A stretch of DNA of 64,000 nucleotides, taken from positions 17,155,395-17,219,394 of the forward strand of contig JACGWO010000004.1 of the NCBI GenBank assembly GCA_034509735.1. The letters are read 5' to 3'. The notes beneath the pieces were generated by a model. That model saw only the letters and a list, made by a program, of their open reading frames with translations, was not told where the DNA came from and did not search any database. Below are positions 22,991 through 33,680 of the stretch, piece by piece (positions within the stretch are counted from its first letter, which is position 1; every line of letters starts with the position of its first letter). The position numbers and the translations under genes are program-made. This DNA comes from Sesamum alatum. Lineage: Eukaryota; Streptophyta; Magnoliopsida; Lamiales; Pedaliaceae.

Positions 22991-23879
22991 TATGTCTTGT
23001 GTTTGTTATAATTTTTTCCTGGGCTGCTTGTAATGTTGCCGTAAATGTTCAGCAATTTTATCTTTGAAATAAAAGCAAGCTTTATCATTTGCTCTTATCA
23101 TTGATCCTTGATTTCAAATATTGTTTTGTCTATCTATGCACCTCTATTTTGTTCTCGTCAACAAAATGGTTTTCTAGTCAGTAAGAGACTAACTTTTTAT
23201 TCAATGCAATGCTTGAGGAATTGAACATGAGAATCACTGGTAAATCTTGGATTATTTGTTTAGATCTAGACTCATTGATAAGTCACAGATTATTGGAAAA
23301 TTTTATTCTCAGTGACCATTTATCCTGCAAAATTCTGATAATACTTGCAAAAGACATTAGAGGAGAGTGAGTATTGATGCACTCCTCATCAATACGCTCC
23401 TCATACTTCATTAGCATCACCACAAACAAAAATAGTTTGATATGTAATATTTGAGAATTTAAGGATATGAAAAACTCAGGAATACGGTAGGTATGAAAAA
23501 TCATGATTTTTTCTCATTTGAATACTGACAACACTGTACAAACAACTTTTTGGCAACACATCAATCTAAAGCTACCTTGAAACCAATTAATTCTAGATTT
23601 TGTCTTGAACAGTGAACACACGTCTGTATTACCCAGTGTAAGGCTAAGAAACATTTGCAAATATTCGTAAAAAGAAGTCTATACATAAACAGGAATAAAA
23701 GGTCCCTTTATCTAGTGAAAAGGATAAAAGCATAAAACTGTAAACAGTATCATCCTTTTGTAACAGAACTCAACCTAATTTGTTTAAAATTAAATAATTT
23801 TTCAACCCAAATAAACTAAAACCATTTCATCATAGCATCATTGAACAAACTCAGACTTCTCTTCATCGGAGATACTGAA
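22991..23879. other. AT-rich stretch, no gene
   Basis: A short minus-strand open frame at 23283-23504 has no recognisable features. Nothing else is supported. Confidence 0.5.
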
Positions 23880-23899
23880 AAATAAATCCAGGTACTCTT

Positions 23900-24795
23900 A
23901 TTTCTTCACAATCTGTTTAGAGACGGACAAATTCTGTTGCATTGTAAGGCCACCGATTTTCCCGACTTCAACATAAACCTCTTTTCTTGCATTTGACACA
24001 TCTTACTCATACCCTATTCGTTTTCGCAATGTCCCATAACCTCTTATCCATGTTCAAGAATGTATCTAGCAATTTCACAGCTTGATCATTATGGTTTAAC
24101 AATTTTCTTTTCTTACCCTTTCTCTTCCTAGCTGGATCGCTAACAGACAGAATTATTCTCGGTATCGTCTCCAAATCCCTCAGACATATCCCGAAATTCT
24201 ATATCTTGAATAGGATCATTTGTATTGACATTATTAGCTTGTCATTCAGCAGCAGCGAGATCCTTTCCACAACCCCCTGTCGCACGATCTTTACCAAATA
24301 TCTCTAGCCAATCCGGATAAAATGGCCAAGGCTTGAAATGCATATTTTTCGCAGCAGCATCAATCTACAAAACAGTAGGAACAACATCTCAAAAAACTAC
24401 AAATAAAACATATAGACCAAACTCAACAGAAGATTAGAGATTATATTCACCTTAAGAAAGTTTGCCTATGCATCATCGGTTGCTTCAATCATCTTAGTTG
24501 TACCGTTCCAACCAATTCCAGTTTTACCCAACACAGTGACTAAGGAGGAATAACTTTTTTTCCCAAACGTGTATTTTAGAATCTATATGAGGTGTACCTT
24601 TGAGATCAATACCTGAAAATTGTTTACTCGTTGCTTGCTCTAGAACTTGTAAGTAGCCCACTCTAAAACCATTTTCGGCCTTCCAATCATTAGCAACAAT
24701 CTCCTCCAGACATAAAATTAAGACTTCCTCCTCTTTTTGACTCCAACTACGTCTACACACAACGTTTTTTTGTTTTTCGATCGATCGTTACTTCT
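23900..24795 (-). pseudogene. Harbinger ORF1-like Myb/SANT protein, decayed
   Basis: The minus strand from about 24760 gives RRSWSQKEEEVLILCLEEIV, then GTPHIDSKIHVWEKKLFL, the Myb/SANT-like domain of PIF/Harbinger ORF1 and its relatives. A putative intron follows. The next exon near 24350-24250 has FKPWPFYPDWLEIFGKDRAT, a characteristic second block, and then acidic and lysine-rich text with stops. It lies directly downstream of the Harbinger transposase remnant in the same orientation, as expected for the two-gene layout. ORF1 normally partners the transposase in binding element ends. Confidence 0.7.
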
Positions 24796-25059
24796 TGGGA
24801 ATTATTTGCATCCATGCTACCACAACAACCTTCAAAAATAAATACTCACATAAACAATCAATGATACAATAAGTTGCCAATAGTTAACGTACAAGTGCCA
24901 ACAATCTCCTATTTACATAAAATATATATGTAAGTAGCCAACTTAAGGTAACACAAGTGGATCAAAAGATTCTTGTAAAGACAAACTTGAAGTCTGTACA
25001 TAAGCAAATAGTCTCTAACATAAAATTCAAAGTCTACTAAATAAAATTAATACAAAAAT

Positions 25060-26365
25060 TCATTCGAACATACGTCGTGATCTCCATTCATTAAACATAT
25101 TGTTGGCTAACTCATCTCTCCAATCGGACCACTCAGGTGTGGACTCCACATTATCGATGACATCAATATTTTCATCTTCATGGTCTACCTCCAAGTTCGC
25201 AACATCAAGAGTGTGCTCAATAGAATCAATATCCATCTCTAACCTTATAAAGTTATGAATAGGACAACAAGTCAAAATAATATCGTTTTGAATATTAATA
25301 AGATAATACATTTGCTTCGTAAAATTCCCCAACGCATTTTTGACAGGCTAAAAGTTCTCTCTATAACATTCCGCGCTCTTGAATGAGTCATATTAAAGAA
25401 TTCTTTATGATTTTGCGGCGCTCGACAACCATCACCCCATTCGTCTAAATGATATCACACACCTTTATATGGAGTTAAAAACCCTTCCACATTGGTGTAT
25501 CCATTATCACAAAGATAATAATTTCCTGCCACGTAAAAACAAGGCAAAACTATTTAATTTATAAGTGTAATTTATGTTGGGACAAATGTAAGAGGTGTAA
25601 TGTAACAATACCCTTGGACACTTTTAACCCTTGGTTACTAGTGACAGCATCTCGTAAAACTCTAGCATCAACAGCTGATCCCTCCACCCAGTCAAAACAT
25701 AAGTAAATTTCATGTTTCGATTGCACACTCCTAGCATGTTAACTGCCATGTCACCTTTCCTTGTCCTATACCTTGGTTTTTCGATTTGGCGTACCAACAC
25801 ATTGATGTAGGTATCGTCTAATGCACCTAAACAACCCTATTCAACACAAAAAGGAGAAAAAAAAATGGTCATATAAATTCATAACATCTACATAAAAACT
25901 ACTAAATACATGACCTATTTCAAACATTGATCATGATGGTTACCTTAAAATGTTTCCATCTACCGATATTGCAGTCATCTATCACCAGTTCAGGTTCAAG
26001 GACAAGAATTCAATGGAGCTTCAGAACCGCATTAAGCACAGAGTGGCTAAACGTTTGCCCAGATTTTATGAAGTTGTGCTTTACTATTCCATTTTTTTTT
26101 GTGATGTGCTAATATTGAAAGAAACATTGCTACTTTTTCGTCTATCTTGACACACCTAGATGCCTTTAACCCACCAACATGTTCTAACAAATAACAAAAA
26201 TGAAAATGCATTTCTTGTCATTCTCATATTAATGATACATGCATCACCAGTAACATGCATAATTCGTTTCAAATGACTTATTTGGTTAGGAATCCTAGTT
26301 GTCATAACATATCTAACTAGTGCTTCTCTTTGCCTACGTCTCCTTCTATTATTATCGTTCCTTAA
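25060..26365 (-). pseudogene. PIF/Harbinger DDE transposase, decayed
   Basis: Reading right to left, 26360-26160 has a basic N-terminus and MRMTRNAF, then VGGLKASRCVKIDEKVAMFL and HNFIKSGQTF. An exon ends at about 25942 (NIGRWKHFK). After a putative intron, [19 protein letters not shown] and [20 protein letters not shown] follow at about 25840-25700, carrying the first DDE aspartate. The C-terminal block (25332-25060) has NFIRLEM and EWSDWRDELANNMFNEWRSR. The order and motifs match plant PIF/Harbinger transposases. Stops and frame shifts occur in several exons (one in the histidine-rich block near 26005). Confidence 0.75.
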
Positions 26366-28414
26366 TAGAAATAATATTAAATTAAAAAAGAACTACACAT
26401 TCATGCATAATCTCTTCTAAGACCATGTATATCTCGACTTTTTTCCTTGAAAGTTCCATTCCAATAAAAATCTGACATACAGGATGAAAAATGTAATTAA
26501 GGATAGTCCCAATATTTCTTCGTAAATATACAAGATAAAAATACAGATTACAAGAAATAAGAATACCAATCCCCATCAAAATACTGACAATTAAAGGGCT
26601 TATAATTTAGACATTTGATAATGTAGATGACTATCAGAACTTAACTGTTCCATTTATCTAAAAACATCAAGGGAATAGAACTAGAGATACATCTATTTAT
26701 ATTAGTCAGAACCATAGCATTCAATTTCAATTGGTTTACGAAATCATTATACATATGATGTTTGATAGTGAATGTGAATGGTAAGGTCTTTCTACTATGC
26801 ATATAAAAGAGAACTAGAAGTTTACAATATAACACCTAAAATTTAACAGCAAAGGAAGATGGGTTTTCATTAGATTTAAAGTAAAAAAGGATTAGTACAT
26901 GCATCATCAGTGTGAGGCGATAATTAATTAGGCAAGTACTTGTAATATTCAAGGAATAATCACTGCCATCAGGAAAGAGAATTATGACTTCCCTTATATC
27001 CAATTAGGTGCTGGAAAGTTTGTTAAGCATACAAAAGGTAAATACATAAAATCAATTTGTGGTTCTTCAGTGAATAGGCTATATGTAAGTTTTTGGGCTC
27101 TTGAAACAGATAAATTTTTGAAGGGGCATCGACGTCCGCAATGGATGTAGTAGAGTGGAATGGATTAAACTTAACCTTGCTCCAGTCTTGCTTGAAAATT
27201 ATGATGGTGTCATAATTCATGATAGCACGTGAATTTGTGTAGGGCATACATCCATGTCATCTACTATCAGGGATCGGGACCAAGCAAATACCTCGACATT
27301 CGAGTTAGCAGTGGAGATTGGCAGAAATCACTCAAGAATAGGCTGCATTTTTTAAGTAAAATGCAAAGGCTTTAATTCAGTTAACCATCTGTTAGCCATT
27401 TTTGTAAGTAAAATCCAAAGGCTTTAATTCATTTTCTAAGTAAAATGAGTTCATTCATTTCTCCTCTGTTAGCCATAAGACAAATTCATCACCTGTAATT
27501 TGGCTAGTCATGCAAGAGTTCTAATGGAGGGTGTTTCTCACTTAGTTGTTGTGTAAACGCTATTGCAGCGAAATTCATCTGAGTAAATTGAAGGCGTTTG
27601 GTTTGGTTTTTTTCAGAAAAGGCTATATGTAAGTTTTGGTACCTAGAGCTCAAATATACTACAACCGAATACATGGTACTTTACAGCCTGATAGTAGCAA
27701 ATTAGCATAGTAATATTGGTTTACCCATGTATCAAAGTACCAAAGAGAAACCACTTCACGTGAAGATGACAAAATCAAAGTCTGCCAACCAAACAATGCC
27801 ATGTAATTCTTAAAGAACTGAAGGAAAATGCCTTCAAAATTCCCACTCCAAATGTAGGAAAAACCTACACAATAAGCATACAATTGTTCGGGGAAACACT
27901 AAAATATACAGAATTGCAATAAATAGAAACCAAAAAATATATCTGACTTTTCCAATACACGGAAAAATGAACATTATTAAATAGCAAAATCAGTAATTTT
28001 AACCAAAGAGAAACCTAATTAAGTAGTGGTAGGGTTGAGAATTTTTACTTATAATTGAATACAATCTTGTTGCCCTTTCACGTCGCCTACCACCAGCAAA
28101 AAAAAAAAAAAAAAAACACACTGCGAAGCAAGAGATGCATCTGCAGGGGATTTGTTTCGATAAATTTCAGCGTCGTTCTTCTGGGAAAGGCCGAAATAAG
28201 CAAGAAATTGTGATTTCTATGTTTTAGGAAGTTTATCGGAAGAAGAAATAAGTGAAAGAAAAAAATGGCGAAAGAAGGGGAGAGTGGAGACGAGGGGGAG
28301 AGAGAGAATGCGTAGAAGGGTAAATCAGGAAAAAATAATTAATACTACCTTATACTAATTGGTGGTATTATGGATCATAGGTGGGGGGTGTGATCCATTC
28401 TCCCCCAAACATAA
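26366..28414. other. probable Harbinger flank, no gene
   Basis: Sequence is AT-rich with only short unrelated frames. Small direct repeats occur: AAGTAAAATGCAAAGGCTTT near 27355 recurs with one change near 27408, and GGCTATATGTAAGTTTT occurs at about 27074 and 27621. A poly-A run lies at about 28100-28116. Confidence 0.4.
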
Positions 28415-28472
28415 GATTAGGCATGATAAGATTATTTATCATGCCTAATCGCGCAAACCAAACGGCACCTAA
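28415..28472 (-). repeat. hairpin and probable Harbinger/Tourist terminus
   Basis: A perfect inverted repeat (GATTAGGCATGATAA / TTATCATGCCTAATC, 28415-28429 and 28436-28450) is followed by GCGCAAACCAAACGGCACC. Read on minus, that is a GGTGCCGTTTGGTTTGCGC terminus of the kind seen on Harbinger/Tourist elements, with TAA next to it. The partner terminus was not found. Confidence 0.5.
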
Positions 28473-28535
28473 TTCTATAATTAATGAAATGGACTAACAA
28501 TGGATATATTAATATTCAAAGATAATGAGGTGCAT

Positions 28536-28629
28536 AGGCAATGACTTAACTACAAAGTTTTGCTTACGGAATAAATTTAACCTCAGGCAATGACTTAACT
28601 ACAAAGTTTTGCTTACGGAATAAATTTAA
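28536..28629. repeat. perfect 45-bp direct duplication
   Basis: 28536-28580 and 28585-28629 are identical (AGGCAATGACTTAACTACAA...) with CCTC between them. The other copy of the composite repeat has only one unit, so the duplication is recent and local. Confidence 0.9.
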
Positions 28630-28917
28630 AAAATAAAAATTATAGAATATCATAATTTACAAAGTGAAGTACGAAATATCGTAGTTCTGGAAACAAAAAT
28701 TACTACGGACTCTCACTTGCAATGAAAACAAAAATGGCAATGAAATTTTCATCGTCATAGTAATGAAAACAGCTACAAAACTTCTAATTTCTATAGTGGC
28801 GACATTGCAACTAAATTTTGGTACTATATAATTTTCGTAGCCATGACTTTGGAAATTAATTACTACAAAACTTTCACTTCCATTGTGACAATAGTGGCTA
28901 CAAATTTTCTGCTACTA

Positions 28918-29109
28918 TGTGTGAGACACTGACCCACATGGGATTATGAATAATAAGATAAGTAATATATAGTATTAACTAAAGAACTCAAGTGCATCCA
29001 TTGGACATCTCTTTTCAGCGAATTGTTTATAAGTGAATTGCACGATGCAATCGAGTGGGTTTCGATGCAATTCTCGCGTCTAATTGGCTCGTGGGCTCGA
29101 GATGTGACA
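28918..29109 (+). repeat. LTR-like segment in composite repeat
   Basis: It starts TGTGTGAGACAC and ends GATGTGACA, i.e. TG...CA, and is followed within a few bases by TGGTATCAAAGCCGAG, a mismatched tRNA-Met primer site. The inverted copy keeps the same LTR-like text and TTGTATCAGAGTCGATC on the minus strand at about 39681-39697. Confidence 0.5.
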
Positions 29110-29111
29110 AA

Positions 29112-29127
29112 TGGTATCAAAGCCGAG
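29112..29127 (+). other. tRNA-Met-type primer-binding motif
   Basis: TGGTATCAAAGCCGAG closely resembles TGGTATCAGAGCC..., the usual plant retrotransposon primer site, and follows the LTR-like end at 29109. Confidence 0.5.
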
Positions 29128-29509
29128 CACTAAACAAAGTCAGGAACTAAGTGCTATGCGGGACAAAATGCTACGTGCGTGGGATTGAGCTCGAGGCATG
29201 ACATTATGAATACAACAATAAAAATTACGTAATTAAGATTATAAAAATTATTAAATATTCACAAATATGGGCTACAGGAATTTGTACACATGAAATAATT
29301 ACAGAAATTAAAATAACGGTAGCCCAAATTAACTATAGAGGTATTAGGTTTCGAAATAGCTACAATCATTTTTGTAGCTGTGATACAAATATATGAGGAT
29401 CTGCTACAGCTAGGCTGAAGTTGATGCCCTGTTTATTGGTAGAGAATGAATTGAAGGGTAAATTGGGTATTCAAAAGTTGGTATGACAAAATATTTTATT
29501 TTATAATAA

Positions 29510-29803
29510 CTAGCCGTTGTGACACGCGGTTTTTTTGCGTGCATATAATAAATAGTATTCTACACATTAAAATATATTATAAATAAGAGTAAAATATATA
29601 AACTAAAACATCACATTACAAAAAAAAAGAAGGAAAGAAAGAAAAAAATTAATTTATCAATTAATATAAAATTTGAAAAGTTGAATAAAGTAGTTATTAT
29701 ATCAATTGAGGGTTATTTTTAACATTACAAAAAAGTGGTGCGGTGGTGTCATTAGACGCTATTTATGAGTAAAAAATAAATTTTTTTTATATAATAATAT
29801 AGA
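29510..29803 (-). mobile_element. mini-Helitron
   Basis: On the minus strand it begins TCTATATTATTATATAAAA after an A and ends with the hairpin GCACGC...GCGTGT, then CACAACGGCTAG followed by T. This is the Helitron pattern: 5' TC, a 3' hairpin and CTAG, inserted between A and T. It is 294 bp and non-coding. Confidence 0.85.
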
Positions 29804-30431
29804 TATAGATATTTAATCGTTATTTTATCAAACAAAAACTTGTTTTCAATAAAAAAAATATTAATGAACACTTTAATTAAACTATTGCTAACACTCTTGT
29901 GAGGGAACGCATGAGTTAATGATACGAAGAAAAGGATAGGTATGTTTAAACACATTATTTGCGCATGGAATAAAGCTGACAAATAGATAAATATGTATAC
30001 AAAAAGTACCTAATTCAAACATTCTCTGTGAATTATTCTGAAATTATTCGAGTGTTTTAATGACACATGTTACAGGGGAATGCATTTTTCGTCCTTTAAT
30101 TATGATGAGGTGACACTTTTGATCCACTATAATTTCAACTTTACAATTGAGAATAATAATTTAAAAAAAGTAGAACATTTTTTTCAAGTTTTACCAAAAA
30201 AAAGAACATATGCTTAATATTACAACCATCTTTTTTCAATGAGATTGCCATTTTTCAGCAGAAATTGAACCTAATTAACTACCTTTTTTAAAAAATTATT
30301 AATCTTTAATTACAAAATAGAAATCCAATGGACCAGAGGTACCATTCCCTCGGAATTATGAGATAAAAACGGAGTTTTCCCTGTTAGAGGAGAAACAAAC
30401 TTTTGAAATAAAATTGAATTTATAGCTAGCT
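29804..30431. other. AT-rich stretch, no gene
   Basis: I see nothing supported here. A short minus-strand frame at 29752-29982 overlaps the Helitron and is low complexity. Confidence 0.5.
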
Positions 30432-31345
30432 AGGTTAAATTACAGTTATCTCCCTTCAGGTTTTGACATAATTACGAATACTTTTTTTGTTGTTTGAAAA
30501 GGGTTAATTGCAATTTTCATCCTGTAATTATAGGTATTTGGCTTTTTGGTCCTTTAAGTTTTTAGGGTAGCAAAATAGTCCTTTAACTTTTCAGTTAATT
30601 GCATTTTCCGTCCTGTAATTATAGGTATTTTGCATTTTGATCCTTTAAATTTCTAGGGTAGCAAAATAGTCATTTAACTTTTTTAATTTTCGCGATTTTC
30701 GTCCTCTAGTCACTGGATTTTTAAAACTTGTCGGAATAATGGCACACGATTAGATTGATCTTCTTGAGTGATACCACATTCAGGCATAGCCCTTTCTTCC
30801 GGCGAGTTTAAAAGCCTCACGTGTGAATCGCGTGCCATTATTCCGGCGAGTTTTAAAAAATCCCGCAATCAAAGGACAAAAATTAAAAAGTTAAAGGACT
30901 ATTTTGCTACCCTAAAAACTTAAAGGACCAAAACGCCAAATGCCTATAATTATAGGACGAAAATTACAATTAATCCTGTTTGAAAAATCATAAATATTTT
31001 TCGATTTTAACGATCGTCTAACAACTAGCTCAATCCGTTATTCTTCATTAGGTTTTCATCCATTTTTTATAATGAACTGACCTATCCTTGTGCACTATAA
31101 ATTAGAATTTTATTTCTAAAAAATATTGTTATAATTTTTCAAATTTTTCCACCTACCTCGCCTGTTTTTTTAAATATTTTTATTTTTTTCAAAAAAAAAA
31201 TACCACAAGGGCAAAATTGATAACTTTTGGCCCTTATCCAAGAATTACATAATTTCTCAAAGATTAGGGAATATTCATAATTTTTTAAATAATGAAAAAT
31301 ATTTATAATTATGCCAAAATCCGGATAACTTATTGTGATTTGCCC
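30432..31345. mobile_element. Mutator-type MITE family B, copy 1, interrupted
   Basis: The left end AGGTTAAATTACAGTTATCT and right end ...TTATTGTGATTTGCCC are inverted relatives of the ends of the copies at 31793 and 43097. The inner text (phrases such as GTTTGAAAAATCATAAATATT and GGCAAAATTGATAACTTTTG) is diverged from theirs. A different MITE (30501-30977) interrupts it. No target duplication survives. Confidence 0.55.
30501..30977. mobile_element. Mutator-type MITE family A with 10-bp target duplication
   Basis: The element starts GGGTTAATTGCAATTTTC and ends AAATTACAATTAATCC, with about 90-bp inverted ends (both contain TTTAGGGTAGCAAAATAGTCC or its complement). A perfect 10-bp duplication TGTTTGAAAA lies at 30491-30500 and 30978-30987. 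The terminal segment is imperfectly repeated in tandem on the left. A 9-11 bp duplication with long inverted ends points to the Mutator superfamily. Confidence 0.85.
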
Positions 31346-31792
31346 ATATAATTATTGAAAATATATAGAACGAGTAATGCGTGTACTAATATACGTATAT
31401 AGTTCCAGTCAATGTCAAGAAAATATAATTTCATGGAAAAATCAACGTCATTACTTGTCTATCACACCAAAACCGTGTTCAGCAAAATATTCAAGATTAT
31501 TAACCAGAGATAAGCAAGTGTTACGTCGTGTTTGGCTTCATTATTAAAACTATGAATCTTAATAAACATGTCCATCTTAGACTACGGACCATTTCAAATC
31601 AAATCTAAATCCAAATCCAAATCAAATAAAAGGGCAGACATTAAATTACTAGAAAGCCCTGGAATCACGTTCAAGCATCGCCCAAATATTCATCACCCCG
31701 TACAAGAAAATTATAATTCAAGATTGGTCAAATTCAAACTAATCATATGATAAATGCAATACACTTATCGTGTGATTGGTACATAATTTTAA

Positions 31793-32204
31793 GAGTAAAT
31801 TACATCTATCTTTCCTAAGGTTTGATATAATTATAAATACCCCCTTGTTGTTTAAAAAATTACAAATACCTCCTGAGATTTGTAATTTTCAACCAAAGGT
31901 CCAAAATTGACCATTTTGCCCTTAATTTTTTTGTTAAATTATAGAAAAATCAGTGGAGGCAAATTGCATTATTAACTTTTCTGTGTAAAAAACTTAAAAA
32001 TCTCTCCTTGCGCATTGTAGTCCAAAACAATTCAAAGAATTTTAAAATTTAAATAAAATGCATAAGGACATTTCGATCAGTTCACCCATAAAAATTAGTT
32101 ATTTGTTAGACGATTACAAACTCATGGGAGTATTTATAATTTTTCAAATAACAAAAGAATATTTAATTATGTCAAATTTTAGAGAAAATACTTATAATTT
32201 ACCC
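31793..32204. mobile_element. Mutator-type MITE family B, copy 2
   Basis: It begins GAGTAAATTACATCTATC and ends ACTTATAATTTACCC, with a perfect 9-bp duplication TAATTTTAA at 31784-31792 and 32205-32213. It aligns along its length with 43097-43512, for example around GCGCATTGTAGTCCAAAA. It lies about 250 bp upstream of the TATA box of the ZCF37-like gene. Confidence 0.9.
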
Positions 32205-32430
32205 TAATTTTAAAAAAATAATTAATTATATAATAAATATATTATATTTCCTCTATAATTAATTTGGATCGACTAAACACAAAAAATTTCCTCACATCAC
32301 GTTACATTTACCCCCTCCTCCTAAAGTCAAACCCCACAAATCCAAAATATGCAAGAAAATCGAAGCTTCCATGGAATTAATATACTTGCACAAGACTTGC
32401 ATTTCTTTGACCGCTACCCTCTTGATCAAG

Positions 32431-32463
32431 TCTTCCTCTCTCTCTCTCCCTATATATAAATAC
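32431..32463 (+). promoter_or_regulatory. pyrimidine patch and TATA box of ZCF37-like gene
   Basis: TCTTCCTCTCTCTCTCTCCC (32431-32450) is directly followed by TATATATAAATAC (32451-32463). Start codon ATG is at 32586, which leaves a leader of about 95 bases if transcription begins some 30 bases after the TATA box. Y patches beside TATA boxes are typical of plant core promoters. Confidence 0.7.
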
Positions 32464-32585
32464 AATTATACTTTGTGGCTCTCACTTTCTTTGATTCAAT
32501 CCACAGCACAACAACCCAAAAAGATCAAAACCCTCAACCCTTAAACAAGAATTAAGTCCAAAATTGCCTCAATCCATTGATTCAA

Positions 32586-33413
32586 ATGTTCATATGTGGG
32601 AGTGGAAGCTTTGGCCATGAAGACAACGAAGAACTGTACGGCAGTCCAAGCCCCACGCCGAAGCGGTCGAAAAGAACCACGAGCTTCTGCAAGATTATCG
32701 GCAAGGACAGCTCGAACAAGAACCCTTACGCCGATAGGGGCCTCGACAAGTTCTACGCCCTTCTGGCCGATCTCGACGACAAGAAGCAGAAGATTTACAC
32801 TCAGAGAGGCTCCGAAGACATCTCCTTCGTCCGGTTCGTCTACACCAATGATTCCGACCAAGTCAAGCCCATCATCGTCAAGGTGAAGGAGAAGAAACAA
32901 GAAAAGAGCAGCCCGAACAACAATTCGATGATGATCAAGCATTCACACAACAACAACACTGCAACGATGAATCAAGCAGCCGTAGATCATGCAGCAGATC
33001 AAGACAAGGTTGCTGCAGATCAGGGGTTGTCAAAAGAGGAGTCGGGCGGTGAGAAAACGCGTAAGAAGAAGAGGTGCTTGAGATGCAACGCGAGCTTTAA
33101 CTTGAGGCTACATCCGTGGTACTATTTCCCTGTGGTCGTGGTCTTGATACTGCTGTTTCTCGCGATAAACGGGCGGTCGTTTGCGATTCTGTGCACGTCG
33201 ATCGGGTGGTATTTGGTGCCTAGTATCTCTGGTGGGACCTCATCTTCGTCAATTGAGCAGAGAAAGCCTAAGAGAAAGAAGGAGTATGTGAGAAAATTAA
33301 GTGAGAAGAAGATGATGAGTGTGCATAGTGAGGGACCATCTTCGCCTAAAAGTGTTATAAATGGGCTGTCGGACAACAAGAAACAACAACATGGCCATAG
33401 AAGAAGCTTGTGA
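32586..33413 (+). CDS. ZCF37: ZCF37-like protein
   Basis: This is an intact single-exon gene of 275 residues and the only convincing host gene in the window. The start is the ATG opening MFICGSGSFGHEDNEELYGS; the open frame runs upstream only to a TTG. The N-terminal half has the block KNPYADRGLDKFYALLADLD (from residue 45) and ISFVRFVY (about 79-86), which I recognise as the conserved core of the plant ZCF37 family, whose biochemical role is not established. An Asn/His/Gln/Lys-rich linker follows, then CLRC at 164-167. Two hydrophobic segments (about 179-195 and 198-213) separated by NGR look like a membrane hairpin. The tail is basic and Ser-rich. Inference: a tail-region membrane protein with its N-terminus in the cytosol. 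Base composition is clearly richer in GC than its flanks. Confidence 0.85.
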   Translation: MFICGSGSFGHEDNEELYGSPSPTPKRSKRTTSFCKIIGKDSSNKNPYADRGLDKFYALLADLDDKKQKIYTQRGSEDISFVRFVYTNDSDQVKPIIVKVKEKKQEKSSPNNNSMMIKHSHNNNTATMNQAAVDHAADQDKVAADQGLSKEESGGEKTRKKKRCLRCNASFNLRLHPWYYFPVVVVLILLFLAINGRSFAILCTSIGWYLVPSISGGTSSSSIEQRKPKRKKEYVRKLSEKKMMSVHSEGPSSPKSVINGLSDNKKQQHGHRRSL

Positions 33414-33596
33414 TCAAGACATGTTCATGTTTGCTTCTCGGGTTCTTGAGATCTCTGGTCTTGTGCATTCTTTTTCCATTTTATTTATTTTCTTTTTAAA
33501 TTTTGAATATTGACTGGAGATGAGTTATGGGGCTGTCTGTAAATAGTTTTTGTGGAGGAACATGTTAGGGAATCATGGGATTTGAATTAGTCCATG

Positions 33597-33680
33597 TTGT
33601 ACATGTTCTATGGTGTACATTATGGTAAATTTGTACGTTTCAATTTGTACAAGTGTGACGATTGAGACCAATAATGTGAT
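33597..33680 (+). terminator. probable 3' end region of ZCF37-like gene
   Basis: Repeated TGTA words (TTGTACATG, TGTACATT, TTTGTACG, TTGTACAAG) occur at 33597-33653, followed by AATAAT at 33670-33675. These fit plant far-upstream and near-upstream polyadenylation elements about 180-260 bases after the stop codon. Positional inference only. Confidence 0.4.

Larger units (their letters stand above)
28474..29335 (+). mobile_element. composite non-autonomous repeat, plus copy
   Basis: This segment aligns almost throughout with the reverse complement of 39411-40470 (shared blocks include ATGAAATTTTCATC, GAAAACAGCTA, TTTTCGTAGCCATG, GGAAATTAATTAC). It contains an LTR-like piece with a primer-binding motif at 28918-29127, present in both copies. 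The copy lacks the outer about 100 bp present at 40370-40470. No open frame is conserved between copies. Confidence 0.65.

Noticed and set aside
29101..29130. tRNA gene
   Set aside because: The TGGTATCAAAGCC text is a primer-binding motif complementary to a tRNA 3' end; no cloverleaf is visible.
32541..32942. Minus-strand frame overlapping the ZCF37-like gene
   Set aside because: It is a shadow of the conserved plus-strand coding sequence.
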